Shown: positions 8,540-17,196 of the stretch, piece after piece
Layout: each line of letters begins with the position of its first letter
Position numbering within the stretch: position 1 is the first letter of the stretch
NCBI RefSeq assembly: GCF_021216675.1
Contig: NZ_CP086120.1
Span: 5,020,501 to 5,084,500, forward strand
Origin: Streptomyces gobiensis
GTDB taxonomy: Bacteria; Actinomycetota; Actinomycetes; Streptomycetales; Streptomycetaceae
DNA length: 64,000 nucleotides
Direction: 5' to 3'
Notes under the pieces: model-generated
The model's database searches: none
Told to the model about the DNA's origin: nothing
What the model saw: only the letters and a program-made list of their open reading frames with translations
Position numbers and translations under genes: made by a program

Positions 8540-9370
8540 ATGAAGATCCTCATCAGCGCCGATATGGAGGGCGCCACCGGGGTCACCTGGCCTGCCGATG
8601 TGCTGCCGGGTTCGGCACAGTGGGAGCGCTTCCGGCCGGTGTTCACCGGCGATGTGAACGCCGCCATCGCCGGGTTCTTCGCCGGCGGCGCCGATGAGGT
8701 GCTGGTGAACGAGGCCCACTGGAGCATGCGCAATCTGCTCCTGGAACAGCTCGATGGCCGGGCCCAGCTGCTCACCGGGCGGCACAAGGCGCTCAGCATG
8801 GTGGAGGGCGTACAGCACGGGGATGTGGACGGCATCGCCTTTGTGGGCTACCACACGGGTGCGGGCACCGAAGGGGTCCTCGCCCATACCTATCTGGCCA
8901 ACTCCATCACCGGCGTCTGGGTCGACGGCACCCGGGCCAGCGAGGGCCTGCTCAACGCCCTGGTGGTCGCCGAGTACGGGGTGCCGGTGGTGCTGGTCAC
9001 CGGCGACGACAAGACGTGCGAGGACGCCAAGGGGTATGCGCCGGGCGCCCGTACGGTCGCCGTCAAGGACTATGTCTCCCGCTACGCCGCCGTGTGCCGG
9101 GCCCCGGCCCGTACCGCCGCCGATATCCGTGCTGCGGCCCGCGCCGCCGCCGCGCTTGCGGTACGGCAGGAGCCGGTGACACAGCCGCACGAGGTGGCGC
9201 TGGAGTTCGATGCCGAGCATCTGGCCGGAGCGGCCACCGTGGTGCCCGGGGTACGGCAGGTGGGGGAGCGGCGGGTGGTGTACACCTCGCCGACCATGTA
9301 CGAGGGCATCCGCTGCTTCAAGGCGGTCACAACGCTCGTTTCGGCGGCAGTGGAGGAGACATATGGCTGA
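8540..9370 (+). CDS. M55-family metallopeptidase (DppA-like D-aminopeptidase)
   Basis: The 276-residue protein opens with MKILISADMEGATGV, the M55 signature whose Asp8 and Glu10 bind zinc in DppA. Other expected ligands sit in VNEAHWSMRN and FVGYHTGAG, and ANSITGVWVDG lies in the substrate region. M55 enzymes release N-terminal D-amino acids from short peptides such as D-Ala-D-Ala. It is the first gene of a three-peptidase operon: the M20 gene starts 8 bp before its stop codon, indicating translational coupling. It probably works in the cytoplasm on imported peptides or cell-wall turnover products (inference). Confidence 0.9.
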   Translation: MKILISADMEGATGVTWPADVLPGSAQWERFRPVFTGDVNAAIAGFFAGGADEVLVNEAHWSMRNLLLEQLDGRAQLLTGRHKALSMVEGVQHGDVDGIAFVGYHTGAGTEGVLAHTYLANSITGVWVDGTRASEGLLNALVVAEYGVPVVLVTGDDKTCEDAKGYAPGARTVAVKDYVSRYAAVCRAPARTAADIRAAARAAAALAVRQEPVTQPHEVALEFDAEHLAGAATVVPGVRQVGERRVVYTSPTMYEGIRCFKAVTTLVSAAVEETYG

Positions 9371-10754
9371 GCAGGCCGGGCAGGTTGTGCAGGCTGGTCA
9401 GGCCGGACAGGCTGGACAGGCGGGACAGGCCGCCCACATTGACCAGCGGGCGCTCGATGAGGCGGTGAGCTACACCTCTGAGCTCATCCGCATCGACACC
9501 ACCAACTATGGCGGCGGGGACGGCGCCGAGCGCCCGGCCGCCGAGTATGTCGCGCAGAAGCTGGCCGAGGTGGGTCTTGAGCCCACCTTGCTGGAGAAGG
9601 CCCGGGACCGCACCAATGTGGTCGCCAGGATCGAGGGCATGGACCCGTCGGCGGACGCGCTGCTGGTCCACGGCCATCTCGATGTGGTCCCGGCCGAGCC
9701 CGACGACTGGACCACGCACCCTTTCGCCGGGGAGATCCGTGACGGGGTGGTGTGGGGACGCGGCGCCGTCGATATGAAGGGCATGGACGCGATGGTCCTG
9801 TCCCTCGTACGCGCCTGGGCGCGCGCCGGAGTGCGGCCGCGCCGCGATATCGTGCTCGCCTTCACCGCCGATGAGGAGGACAGCGCCGACTATGGCTCCG
9901 GCTTCCTGACCGACCACCATCCCGAGCTCTTCGAGGGCTGTACGGAAGGCATCAGCGAATCCGGGGCCTTCACCTACCACGCCGACGAGGACCTGCGGCT
10001 CTACCCGGTCGCGGCGGGGGAGCGCGGCACCGCCTGGCTCAAGCTCACCGCGTACGGCCGGGCCGGACATGGCTCCAAGATCAACCGCTCCAACGCGGTG
10101 AGCCGTCTTGCCGCCGCCGTGACGCGCATCGGCGAGTACGCATGGCCGGTCCGGCTCACCCCCACGGTACGGGCGGCGCTCACCGAGCTGGCCGGGCTGT
10201 ACGGGCTCGAACCCCCCGCGTTCGGCGCGCCCGGCTTTGACGTGGACGTCCTGCTCGGCAACCTGGGTGCCGCCGCCGCACTGGTCGAGCCGACCATCCG
10301 CAATGGCGCCAACCCGACGATGTTCAACGCCGGTTACAAGGTCAATGTCATCCCCGGCAGCGCCACCGCGTATATCGACGGCCGCATGCTGCCCGGCTTC
10401 GAGGAGGAGTTCGCCGCCACCCTGGACCGGCTGACCGGACCCGATGTCGAGTGGGAGTTCTACCACCGCGAGCCTCCCTTGCATGCGCCCGTGGATTCCG
10501 CGGCCTATTCCACGATGAGCGAGGCCCTGCGACACTTCGACCCGGACGCGCATGTCATTCCGTACTGCATGCCGGGCGGCACCGACGCCAAGCAGTTCGC
10601 CCGGCTCGGTGTCACCGGTTACGGCTTCTCCCCGCTGCGGCTCCCGAAGGGGTTCGACTACCCGGCCCTCTTCCATGGCGTTGACGAGCGGGTGCCCGTC
10701 GACGCCCTGCATTTCGGCGTCCGAGTCCTTGACCGCGCCCTGCTCGCCCTTTAG
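9363..10754 (+). CDS. M20-family metallopeptidase
   Basis: The 463-residue protein has the di-zinc M20 fold. Metal ligands are visible in LLVHGHLDVVPAE (His, Asp), GAVDMKGMDAM (bridging Asp) and FTADEEDSADYGS (catalytic Glu-Glu), with later His in YGRAGHGSKIN and LFHGVDER. Members cleave dipeptides, acyl-amino acids or succinyl-diaminopimelate; the substrate is not specified by sequence. The ATG at 9363 overlaps the M55 gene by 8 bp. The N-terminus has a low-complexity run of repeated Gln-Ala-Gly (residues about 5-22), encoded by a 9-bp repeat and absent from the catalytic fold. The following S9 gene starts 12 bp downstream. Confidence 0.9.
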   Translation: MAEQAGQVVQAGQAGQAGQAGQAAHIDQRALDEAVSYTSELIRIDTTNYGGGDGAERPAAEYVAQKLAEVGLEPTLLEKARDRTNVVARIEGMDPSADALLVHGHLDVVPAEPDDWTTHPFAGEIRDGVVWGRGAVDMKGMDAMVLSLVRAWARAGVRPRRDIVLAFTADEEDSADYGSGFLTDHHPELFEGCTEGISESGAFTYHADEDLRLYPVAAGERGTAWLKLTAYGRAGHGSKINRSNAVSRLAAAVTRIGEYAWPVRLTPTVRAALTELAGLYGLEPPAFGAPGFDVDVLLGNLGAAAALVEPTIRNGANPTMFNAGYKVNVIPGSATAYIDGRMLPGFEEEFAATLDRLTGPDVEWEFYHREPPLHAPVDSAAYSTMSEALRHFDPDAHVIPYCMPGGTDAKQFARLGVTGYGFSPLRLPKGFDYPALFHGVDERVPVDALHFGVRVLDRALLAL

Positions 10755-10766
10755 GAGGCGCACCCG

Positions 10767-12776
10767 ATGGCGACGACCCGTTCAGCACCCGTCCCCTACG
10801 GCACCTGGCCCTCCCCGATCGACGCGCACCTCGTCGCCGCCCACGACGGGAAGCCGGAGTTCCTGGGGGCGATCGGCAGCGAGCTCTGGTGGACCGCGCC
10901 CCGCCCGGCGGAGGGCGGCCGCCGGGCGCTGATGCGGCTGCGCCCGGAGGGCGGTGCCGCCGAGTCCGTGCTGCCCGCGCCCTGGAATGTACGCAGCCGG
11001 GTCATCGAATACGGCGGCCAGCCCTGGGCCGGAGTCCAGCGGGCCGCGGGCGGACCGCTGGTGGTCTTCGTCCACTTCGCCGACCAGCGGCTCTACGCGT
11101 ACGAGCCGGACACCCCCAGCAGCCCACCACGCCCGCTGACCCCCATCTCGCTGGTCGGGGGCGGCCTGCGCTGGGTGGACCCGGTGGTTCTGCCGGAACG
11201 CGGTGAGGTCTGGTGCGTACTGGAGGAGTTCACCGGTGAGCGGCCCACTGAGGTGCGGCGGGTGCTCGCCGCCGTACCGCTGGACGGCACGGCCGCCGAT
11301 GACCGGGAGCGGCTGCGTGAACTGACCGACGACAGCTATGACTTCATCACCGGGCCCCGGCTCTCCCCCGACCGGCGGCATGTCGCCTGGCTCGCCTGGG
11401 ATCATCCCCGGATGCCCTGGGACGGCACCGAGCTACGTCTCGCGGAACTCACCGAGGACGGCTGGCTGGAGCGGGTGCGTACCGTACTGGGCGGCCCGGA
11501 GGAGTCCATCGCCCAGATCGAGTGGGCCGCCGACGGCACGCTGCTCGCCGTCACCGACCGCTCCGGCTGGTGGAATCTGCACCGCGTCGACCCGGAGGGC
11601 GCCGCGCCGGTCAACCTCTGCCCGCGCGATGAGGAGTTCGCCGACGCGCTGTGGCGCATCGGGCAGCGCTGGTTCCTGCCGCTCGCCGGGGGCCCGGTCG
11701 CCGTGCTGCACGGCCGTGGCGCCAAGGCCCTGGCCATACTGGACCCGGAGACCGGCGAGCTGGTGGACGCTCCGGGGCCATGGACCGAGTGGGGTGCGGC
11801 TCTCGCGGTCGACGACACCCGGGTGGTGGGGATCGCGGCCAGCCCGCGCAGCGCTTACGAGATCGTCGAGCTTGACACCGGCACCGGGCACAGCCGGGTA
11901 CTCGCCGAGGCGCACCGGGATCCGGTGGACCCGGCGTACTATCCCGAGCCGCTGATCCGCACCTTCACCGGCCCCGAAGGCCGCGAGATCCATACACATC
12001 TGTATCCGCCGCACCACCCTGACCACGCCGCCCCCGACGGTGAATTGCCGCCGTATGCCATCTGGGCGCATGGCGGCCCGACCGGGCGTTCTCCGCTCGT
12101 ACTCGATCTGGAGATCGCCTACTTCACCTCCCGTGGCATCGGTGTCGCCGAGGTCAACTATGGCGGCTCCACCGGCTACGGCCGTGCCTATCGCAACCGG
12201 CTGCGGGAGCAGTGGGGTGTGGTCGATGTCGAGGACTGCGCCGCTGTCGCCCGGGCCCTTGCCGATGAGGGCGGTGCGGACCGTGCCCGGCTCGCCATCC
12301 GTGGTGGCAGCGCGGGCGGCTGGACCGCCGCCGTCTCGCTCTGTTCGCCCGCCGCCGAGGGACTGTACGCCTGTGGGGCCATCAGCTTTCCGATCCTCGA
12401 TCTCACGGAATGGACGGGCGATGCGACCCATGACTTCGAGTCCCGGTATCTGGAGTCCCTGGTCGGCCCCTACGAGCGCTGCCCCGGCCGCTACCGGGAG
12501 CGCTCTCCGGTGCACCACGCGGACAGGGTCAGCGTGCCCTTTCTGCTGCTGCAGGGGCTCGACGACGTGATCTGCCCGCCGGCGCAGTGCGAATGCTTCC
12601 TGGAGGCGGTGGACGGGCACGAGGTGCCGCACGCGTATATCGCCTTTGAGGGCGAGGGCCATGGCTTCCGCCGCGCCGACAGCATCGCCCGCGCCGTTGA
12701 GGCCGAGCTCTCCCTCTACGTCCAGACCTTCGGGATCAGCCGGGACGACGTACCCGCCCTGGAACTGAGCAAGTGA
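10767..12776 (+). CDS. S9-family prolyl oligopeptidase-like serine peptidase
   Basis: The 669-residue protein has an N-terminal seven-bladed propeller region (about residues 15-400) and a C-terminal alpha/beta hydrolase domain. The catalytic triad is recognisable: Ser in IRGGSAGGWTA (about residue 514), Asp in LLLQGLDDVICPP and His in EGEGHGFRR. S9 enzymes cut short peptides after proline, alanine or acylated residues. AGGAGG precedes the ATG. It is the last gene of the M55-M20-S9 operon, which together could degrade oligopeptides containing D-residues or proline (inference). Its last codons are part of a 17-bp triple repeat that continues past the stop codon. Confidence 0.9.
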   Translation: MATTRSAPVPYGTWPSPIDAHLVAAHDGKPEFLGAIGSELWWTAPRPAEGGRRALMRLRPEGGAAESVLPAPWNVRSRVIEYGGQPWAGVQRAAGGPLVVFVHFADQRLYAYEPDTPSSPPRPLTPISLVGGGLRWVDPVVLPERGEVWCVLEEFTGERPTEVRRVLAAVPLDGTAADDRERLRELTDDSYDFITGPRLSPDRRHVAWLAWDHPRMPWDGTELRLAELTEDGWLERVRTVLGGPEESIAQIEWAADGTLLAVTDRSGWWNLHRVDPEGAAPVNLCPRDEEFADALWRIGQRWFLPLAGGPVAVLHGRGAKALAILDPETGELVDAPGPWTEWGAALAVDDTRVVGIAASPRSAYEIVELDTGTGHSRVLAEAHRDPVDPAYYPEPLIRTFTGPEGREIHTHLYPPHHPDHAAPDGELPPYAIWAHGGPTGRSPLVLDLEIAYFTSRGIGVAEVNYGGSTGYGRAYRNRLREQWGVVDVEDCAAVARALADEGGADRARLAIRGGSAGGWTAAVSLCSPAAEGLYACGAISFPILDLTEWTGDATHDFESRYLESLVGPYERCPGRYRERSPVHHADRVSVPFLLLQGLDDVICPPAQCECFLEAVDGHEVPHAYIAFEGEGHGFRRADSIARAVEAELSLYVQTFGISRDDVPALELSK

Positions 12777-12812
12777 CGGAACTGAGCACGTGACGGAATT
12801 GAGCAAGTAACC
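12762..12812. repeat. three tandem 17-bp repeats across a stop codon
   Basis: Units GAACTGAGCAAGTGACG (12762-12778), GAACTGAGCACGTGACG (12779-12795) and GAATTGAGCAAGTAACC (12796-12812) are adjacent. The first contains the stop codon of the S9 peptidase gene. Because 17 is not a multiple of three, each unit presents its stop in a different frame. Confidence 0.8.
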
Positions 12813-12830
12813 GGGGCGCGGCGCACGCCA

Positions 12831-12868
12831 CGTCGGCCAGCTTGACATCGTTCGCGAGCTGGCCGACG
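12831..12868. terminator. bidirectional hairpin terminator
   Basis: CGTCGGCCAGCT (12831-12842) pairs perfectly with AGCTGGCCGACG (12857-12868) around a 14-nt loop. It lies between the convergent S9 peptidase and CBS genes, so it can serve both. Confidence 0.8.
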
Positions 12869-12888
12869 GGACCTTGGGGAGTGGGGAT

Positions 12889-13311
12889 TCAGCGCTGCTG
12901 CGCGTACACCTTCTCAACGAACTCCGCGATCTTGTCGTCAGACAGATGGTGCGCGAGGTCCGCCTCGCTGATCATGCCGACCAGCCGCTTGTTCTCGATG
13001 ACCGGCAGCCGGCGGATCTGGTGCTCCTCCATCTCGTGCAGCACCTCGTTGATATCGGCGTTGGCGTCGATCCAGCGGGGGGTGCCCTTGGCGAGATCCC
13101 CGCAGGTCATCTTCGACGGATCGCGTCCTCCGGCAATGCACTCCACGACGATGTCGCGGTCCGTGACGATTCCGCAGAGTCGCTCGTTCACATCGCTGAT
13201 GGGTAGTGCTCCCACACCCAGCTCACGCATCAGCTGGGCGGCGCGGTCGAGCGTCTCGGTGTTGGGAATCCACTGCGCACCCGGGTGCATGATGTCTTTG
13301 GCAGTGGGCAT
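12889..13311 (-). CDS. CBS-domain pair protein
   Basis: The 140-residue protein is two CBS motifs and little else: MPTAKDIMHPGAQWI, then VGALPISDVNERLCGIVTDRDIV (first repeat), and IRRLPVIENKRLVGMISEADLA (second repeat). CBS pairs bind adenosyl nucleotides and act as energy or redox sensors; stand-alone forms are common in actinobacterial stress regulons. The start at 13311 is chosen for the GGAGG placed upstream; longer in-frame starts lack one. Two 12-bp direct repeats (13324-13347) lie just upstream of the start. A second CBS protein is encoded at 17193-17639. Confidence 0.88.
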   Translation of the reverse strand: MPTAKDIMHPGAQWIPNTETLDRAAQLMRELGVGALPISDVNERLCGIVTDRDIVVECIAGGRDPSKMTCGDLAKGTPRWIDANADINEVLHEMEEHQIRRLPVIENKRLVGMISEADLAHHLSDDKIAEFVEKVYAQQR

Positions 13312-13543
13312 GACGTGTACCTCCAGAGTGTCCGGCAGAGTGTCCGGACGGTGACTTCCGTACGGCATCCTCATCGTCCACCGGCCCGGCGGGCCCGGCA
13401 ACCGGAGCCGCCCTCAGCAGCCACCTGCCCCGGCGGTATCAGGTCCGGACGCGGCCACCCGGTTCACCCGGTCGGAGCAACGGCTCGGCGTAACCGGTCG
13501 CAGTAACTGGAATGCGCTTGCCGGGACCGCTGTTATGGCGGGT

Positions 13544-14467
13544 ATGAAAGCCATCGCACAGCACAGTTACGGCGGCCCGGACGCGCTGGAACTCACCGAG
13601 CTGCCCGAACCCAAGCTCGCCCCCGACCAGGTCCTGGTGCGGGTGAAGGCCGCGGGCGTCAACCCCGTTGACTGGAAGATCGGCGCGGGCTATCTCGACC
13701 CGGCGCTGGAGACACACTTTCCGCTGGTCCCCGGCTGGGATGTGGCCGGAGTGGTCGAGCAGACCGGGCTGGACGCGAGCGAGTTCGCTGTCGGCGACGA
13801 AGTGATCGGCTATGTCAGGAAGGACGAGGTCCAGCACGGCACCTACGCCGAGCTGGTCGCCGCGCATGTGCGGCACGTGGCCCGTAAGCCCGCCGCACTC
13901 GACTGGTCGCAGGCCGCCGGACTGCCGCTGGCCGGGCTGACCGCCCTGCAGTCCCTGGACCGGCTCGCTGTCGGTGCGGGGGACACCGTGCTGGTGCACG
14001 CCGCGGCGGGCGGCGTCGGTTCACTGGGCGTGCAGATCGCCGTGGCGCGCGGGGCCCGGGTGATCGGCACCGCCAGCGAGCGTAACCATGACTTCCTGCG
14101 CGGACTTGGCGCCGAGCCCGTCACCTACGGCGAAGGGCTCGCCGACCGGGTCCGGGAGCTGGTCCCGGCGGGTGTGGACGCGGCCCTCGATTTCGCCGGG
14201 GGCGGCGCGGTCGAGGTCTCGCAGCAGGTGCTCAAGAAGCCGGAGCGGGTGCTGTCCGTCGTCGACCCCGAGGTCACCGCCAAGGGCGGGAAGTACCTCT
14301 TCGTACGGCCTGACGCGGGCGGCCTCACCGCGCTCGGGGATCTCGCCGACGCCGGCAAGCTGACCATCAGCGTGGAGCGTGCGCTGCCGCTGGCCGATGC
14401 CGCCGAGGCCTGGCGGCTCAGCCAGCAGGGCCGCACCCGGGGCAAGCTCGTCCTGAAGGTGAGCTGA
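13544..14467 (+). CDS. NADP-dependent zinc-free alcohol dehydrogenase / quinone oxidoreductase-like enzyme
   Basis: This is a roughly 307-residue MDR-superfamily enzyme. The GroES-like N-terminus (MKAIAQHSYGGPDALEL, VKAAGVNPVDWKIGAGY) is followed by a Rossmann domain with LVHAAAGGVGSLGVQIAV as the nucleotide-binding loop. Catalytic zinc cysteines are absent, as in quinone oxidoreductases (QOR). Such enzymes reduce quinones or enones with NADPH. An ATG nine bases upstream (13535) is an alternative start. It stands alone, convergent with the VOC gene 11 bp away. Confidence 0.87.
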   Translation: MKAIAQHSYGGPDALELTELPEPKLAPDQVLVRVKAAGVNPVDWKIGAGYLDPALETHFPLVPGWDVAGVVEQTGLDASEFAVGDEVIGYVRKDEVQHGTYAELVAAHVRHVARKPAALDWSQAAGLPLAGLTALQSLDRLAVGAGDTVLVHAAAGGVGSLGVQIAVARGARVIGTASERNHDFLRGLGAEPVTYGEGLADRVRELVPAGVDAALDFAGGGAVEVSQQVLKKPERVLSVVDPEVTAKGGKYLFVRPDAGGLTALGDLADAGKLTISVERALPLADAAEAWRLSQQGRTRGKLVLKVS

Positions 14468-14478
14468 CCGGACATCTT

Positions 14479-14835
14479 CTAGCCGCCCGCTCCCGGACGG
14501 TCGACGTACTCGAAGATGGAGCCGTCCGGGTGGCGGGCCACCACGCTGCGGCCGATCGGGGTGGGTTGCGGACCGGCGATGATGTCGGCGCCGACCGCCT
14601 TGAGTTCAGCCACCGCCGTATCCGCGTCCCGGACCGCCAGGGTGGCTGTGATCTTGCGTAGTACCTCCAGATGCCCGGCGGGCCCGGTCATCAGAATGAA
14701 GGGGCCGACCGCGGCGGCCGACACCGGACCGCTCTCGAAACGCATCGCCTCGGCCCCGGTCAGGCGTTCGTACACCGCGATCGCGGAGTCCAGATCGTCG
14801 ACGCACACACGCAGTGATGTTCCCAGGATGTCCAT
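14479..14835 (-). CDS. VOC-family (glyoxalase-fold) protein
   Basis: The 118-residue single-domain protein starts LGTSLRVCVDDLDSAIAVYE and ends with the typical RHPDGSIFEYVDRP segment. Two beta-alpha-beta-beta-beta modules are evident. VOC proteins are metalloenzymes or binding proteins of diverse function (glyoxalase, dioxygenase, antibiotic binding); nothing in this sequence specifies which. The ATG is at 14833-14835. It is in the same direction as the methyltransferase gene 34 bp upstream and may be cotranscribed with it. Confidence 0.8.
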   Translation of the reverse strand: MDILGTSLRVCVDDLDSAIAVYERLTGAEAMRFESGPVSAAAVGPFILMTGPAGHLEVLRKITATLAVRDADTAVAELKAVGADIIAGPQPTPIGRSVVARHPDGSIFEYVDRPGAGG

Positions 14836-14868
14836 GGGCCCGAGGCTAGTTGGCGATGATCCACCGTG

Positions 14869-15711
14869 TCAGGCGCGGCACCGGATCTCGCCGTGCAGGA
14901 CGGAGAACCAGCCGTCCGGATGCGCCCCCCAGGTACGCCAGGCCCCCGCGATCCGCGCCAGCTCGTCCGCCGTCGTATGCCCGCCGTCCACCGCGATGCG
15001 GGCGTAGTCCGAGCCGACCGTGCGGTCCGCCCAGAGGCCGCTCCACCAGGCGCGGTCCTCCGGTGTGGCGAAGCACCAGGTGGCCGAGGAGGCCGCGATC
15101 TCGGTGCAGCCCGCCGCCCGGGCCCAGGCCAGCAGCCGGCGGCCCGCGTCCGGCTCGCCGCCATTGGCGCGGGCGACCCGGCCGTAGAGCTCCTGCCAGG
15201 TGTCCAGCGCGGGCAGTCGTGGATACCAGGTCATCGCGGCGTAGTCCGACTCGCGGACGGCGATGGTCCCGCCCGGGCGGCACACCCGGCGCATCTCCCG
15301 CAACGCTTGCACCGGGTCGCCCACGTGCTGGAGGACCTGATGGGCGTGGACGACATCGAAGGTGTCATCGGGGAAGTCCAGGACGTGCACATCGGCCTGG
15401 CGGAACTCGACCTGGTCCAGACCGCGTTCAGCGGCGACCGCGCGGGCGGCCGTCAGGATGTCCGCGCTGTGATCGACCGCCGTGACCCGGCCCGGTGCGA
15501 CCAGCTGGGCGAGATCGGCGGTGATGGTGCCTGGGCCGCAGCCCACATCGAGCAGGGTCATTCCGGGCCGCAGCCAGGGCAGCAGATACCCCGCCGAGTT
15601 GGCGGCGGTGCGCATGGGGGCACCGCCCATGCCCTTAAGGCTATGGGGGAAGTGGGAGCGCAGTACGGACTCGTGGTGGCCGTGGGTGTACACGGCGGTC
15701 TCCTCCGGCAT
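14869..15711 (-). CDS. class I SAM-dependent methyltransferase
   Basis: The protein has about 280 residues. Motif I is LLDVGCGPGTITADLA, motif II VTAVDHSADILTAAR, and FRQADVHVLDFPDDTFDVV and LQHVGDPVQALREMRRVCRPGG complete the UbiE/Methyltransf_11-type core. The C-terminal ~90 residues form a less conserved helical cap. The acceptor substrate is not predictable. The ATG at 15711 is preferred over one nine codons upstream (15738); neither has a strong ribosome site. It lies 34 bp upstream of the VOC gene. Confidence 0.87.
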   Translation of the reverse strand: MPEETAVYTHGHHESVLRSHFPHSLKGMGGAPMRTAANSAGYLLPWLRPGMTLLDVGCGPGTITADLAQLVAPGRVTAVDHSADILTAARAVAAERGLDQVEFRQADVHVLDFPDDTFDVVHAHQVLQHVGDPVQALREMRRVCRPGGTIAVRESDYAAMTWYPRLPALDTWQELYGRVARANGGEPDAGRRLLAWARAAGCTEIAASSATWCFATPEDRAWWSGLWADRTVGSDYARIAVDGGHTTADELARIAGAWRTWGAHPDGWFSVLHGEIRCRA

Positions 15712-15759
15712 GGTCCGTACGGTACGCCCATGGTCCATATTCCGAGAAGATGTGTCTTG

Positions 15760-17196
15760 CTATGTGGTCAGCGGCCGGTAGACCGTCAGTGCGTGGTCGG
15801 TCTTGGTCAGCAGCAATTCGCCGGGGGCGTCCATGACTTCACCGTCGTACGCCAGCCGGGTGCCCGGCTCGATCCAGTCGATCTGCAGCTTTCGCAGCCT
15901 GGCGTGCGCCCACACCGGCGACCGCCCCGACTGGACCACCCGGATATCCAGCAGCCCGTCCGCCAGATTGCTTCTCCGCCGTGGCGTGAGCCCCAGCCCC
16001 TTGTACCGGCAGTTCCCCGCGAAGAGCAGCCGCAGATGACGGTGCACTCCGTTGACGCTGACCTCCACCGTCCGTCCGCGGCGCAGTGCCCGTGCGGCGG
16101 CCAGCACGCCCGCGGACCACTCGCCTATATACGGCGCCCAGCGGTCCCGGGTCCGCAGCAGGTCCGGATAGACGCCCAGCGCGAAGGTGTTGATAAAGCT
16201 GCCGTCCGTGCCGAAGTGGGCCAGATCCACGGCCACCGCCTCGCCGCTGGTCACCGCGGTGCAGGCCGCTGCCGGGGTGGTGATGCCCAGATCGGAGGCG
16301 AAGTGGTTGCGCCGTCCGCCCGGCAGCACCGCCAGCGGCAGCCGGTGCCGGGCGGCGGTCCGGGCGGCGGCGCTGACCGTGCCGTCGCCCCCGAACACCC
16401 CCAGCGCCCCGCCGAGTTCAACCGCTCGCAGCGCCGCGCTCTCCAGCGTCCCGGCGAGCTGTCCGTCGCCCTGGCGGGAGTGGTACAGCCGCAACTCGGC
16501 TCCCGGCAGCAGCGCGGTGATCTGCTCGACGGCCGGGGGCGCCGGGCCCGCGCCCGTATTGACCACGACGACCAGGCCGCGGCCTTCCGGCAGCGCGGGA
16601 GCCGACGCGGGCGGCCGGACCGGTTCGGGGCCCGGGAACAGCCCGCGGACAGCGAAGGCCGCGCCCACGCCCAGGGCCAGGCCCGCCAGCACATCGCTGG
16701 GGTAGTGCACCCCCACGTAGACACGGGAGAACGCGACGGAGGCCGCCACCGGGGCCACCGCGACGCCCCAGCCGCGTGACTCAAGGGCCACTCCCGTGGC
16801 GAAGGCCGCCGCCGAGGCCGAGTGCCCCGACGGGAACGAGGTGCTGACCGGCTGCCGGTGCAGCTGCCGGATCACCGGTACGGCATCCAGCAGCGGCCGG
16901 ACCCTGCGTACTGACCGCTTGCCCAGGGTGTTGACCGTCAACGACGCGAGCGCCAGCGAGGCGGTGCCGCGCAGTGCGGCGCGTCCCACCCGTGACCGGC
17001 CGCCGAGCCCGGAGGCGGCGATCGCGGCAGCGGTGGCGAACCACAGCAGCCCGTGGTTCGCACTGCGGCTGAGCCGGGGCAGCACCGGTTCGGCACCCGG
17101 CCACGCACGCCTGGCCACCATGCCGAACAGCCGCCGGTCCGCGCTGCTCAGCGCGGCCCGCAGCCGCCATGGGCCATCGTGCCCGGGACCGCTCAC
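15760..17196 (-). CDS. bifunctional PAP2 phosphatase / diacylglycerol kinase-family protein
   Basis: The 478-residue protein is a fusion. Residues about 1-190 are a PAP2 membrane phosphatase with KRSVRRVRPLL, SFPSGHSASAAAFATG and SRVYVGVHYPSDVLAG (the three phosphatase signatures). From about residue 205 a DAGK catalytic domain follows (LVVVVNTGAGP, and FGGDGTVSAAART as the GGDGT nucleotide motif). The combination suggests interconversion of lipid phosphates at the membrane. Its ATG overlaps the stop codon of the upstream CBS gene by 4 bp, so the two are translationally coupled. It is the third gene of the Vms1-like/CBS/PAP2-DAGK operon that follows a SigB-like promoter. Confidence 0.9.
   Translation of the reverse strand: MSGPGHDGPWRLRAALSSADRRLFGMVARRAWPGAEPVLPRLSRSANHGLLWFATAAAIAASGLGGRSRVGRAALRGTASLALASLTVNTLGKRSVRRVRPLLDAVPVIRQLHRQPVSTSFPSGHSASAAAFATGVALESRGWGVAVAPVAASVAFSRVYVGVHYPSDVLAGLALGVGAAFAVRGLFPGPEPVRPPASAPALPEGRGLVVVVNTGAGPAPPAVEQITALLPGAELRLYHSRQGDGQLAGTLESAALRAVELGGALGVFGGDGTVSAAARTAARHRLPLAVLPGGRRNHFASDLGITTPAAACTAVTSGEAVAVDLAHFGTDGSFINTFALGVYPDLLRTRDRWAPYIGEWSAGVLAAARALRRGRTVEVSVNGVHRHLRLLFAGNCRYKGLGLTPRRRSNLADGLLDIRVVQSGRSPVWAHARLRKLQIDWIEPGTRLAYDGEVMDAPGELLLTKTDHALTVYRPLTT

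Noticed and set aside
6230..9220. 996-codon open frame on the minus strand
   Set aside because: Antisense to the MFS fusion and M55 genes. The composition (His/Gly/Glu/Asp-rich) is that of a high-GC shadow frame, with no domain.
14866..16779. 637-codon open frame on the plus strand
   Set aside because: Antisense to the methyltransferase and PAP2/DAGK genes, which have clear motifs.
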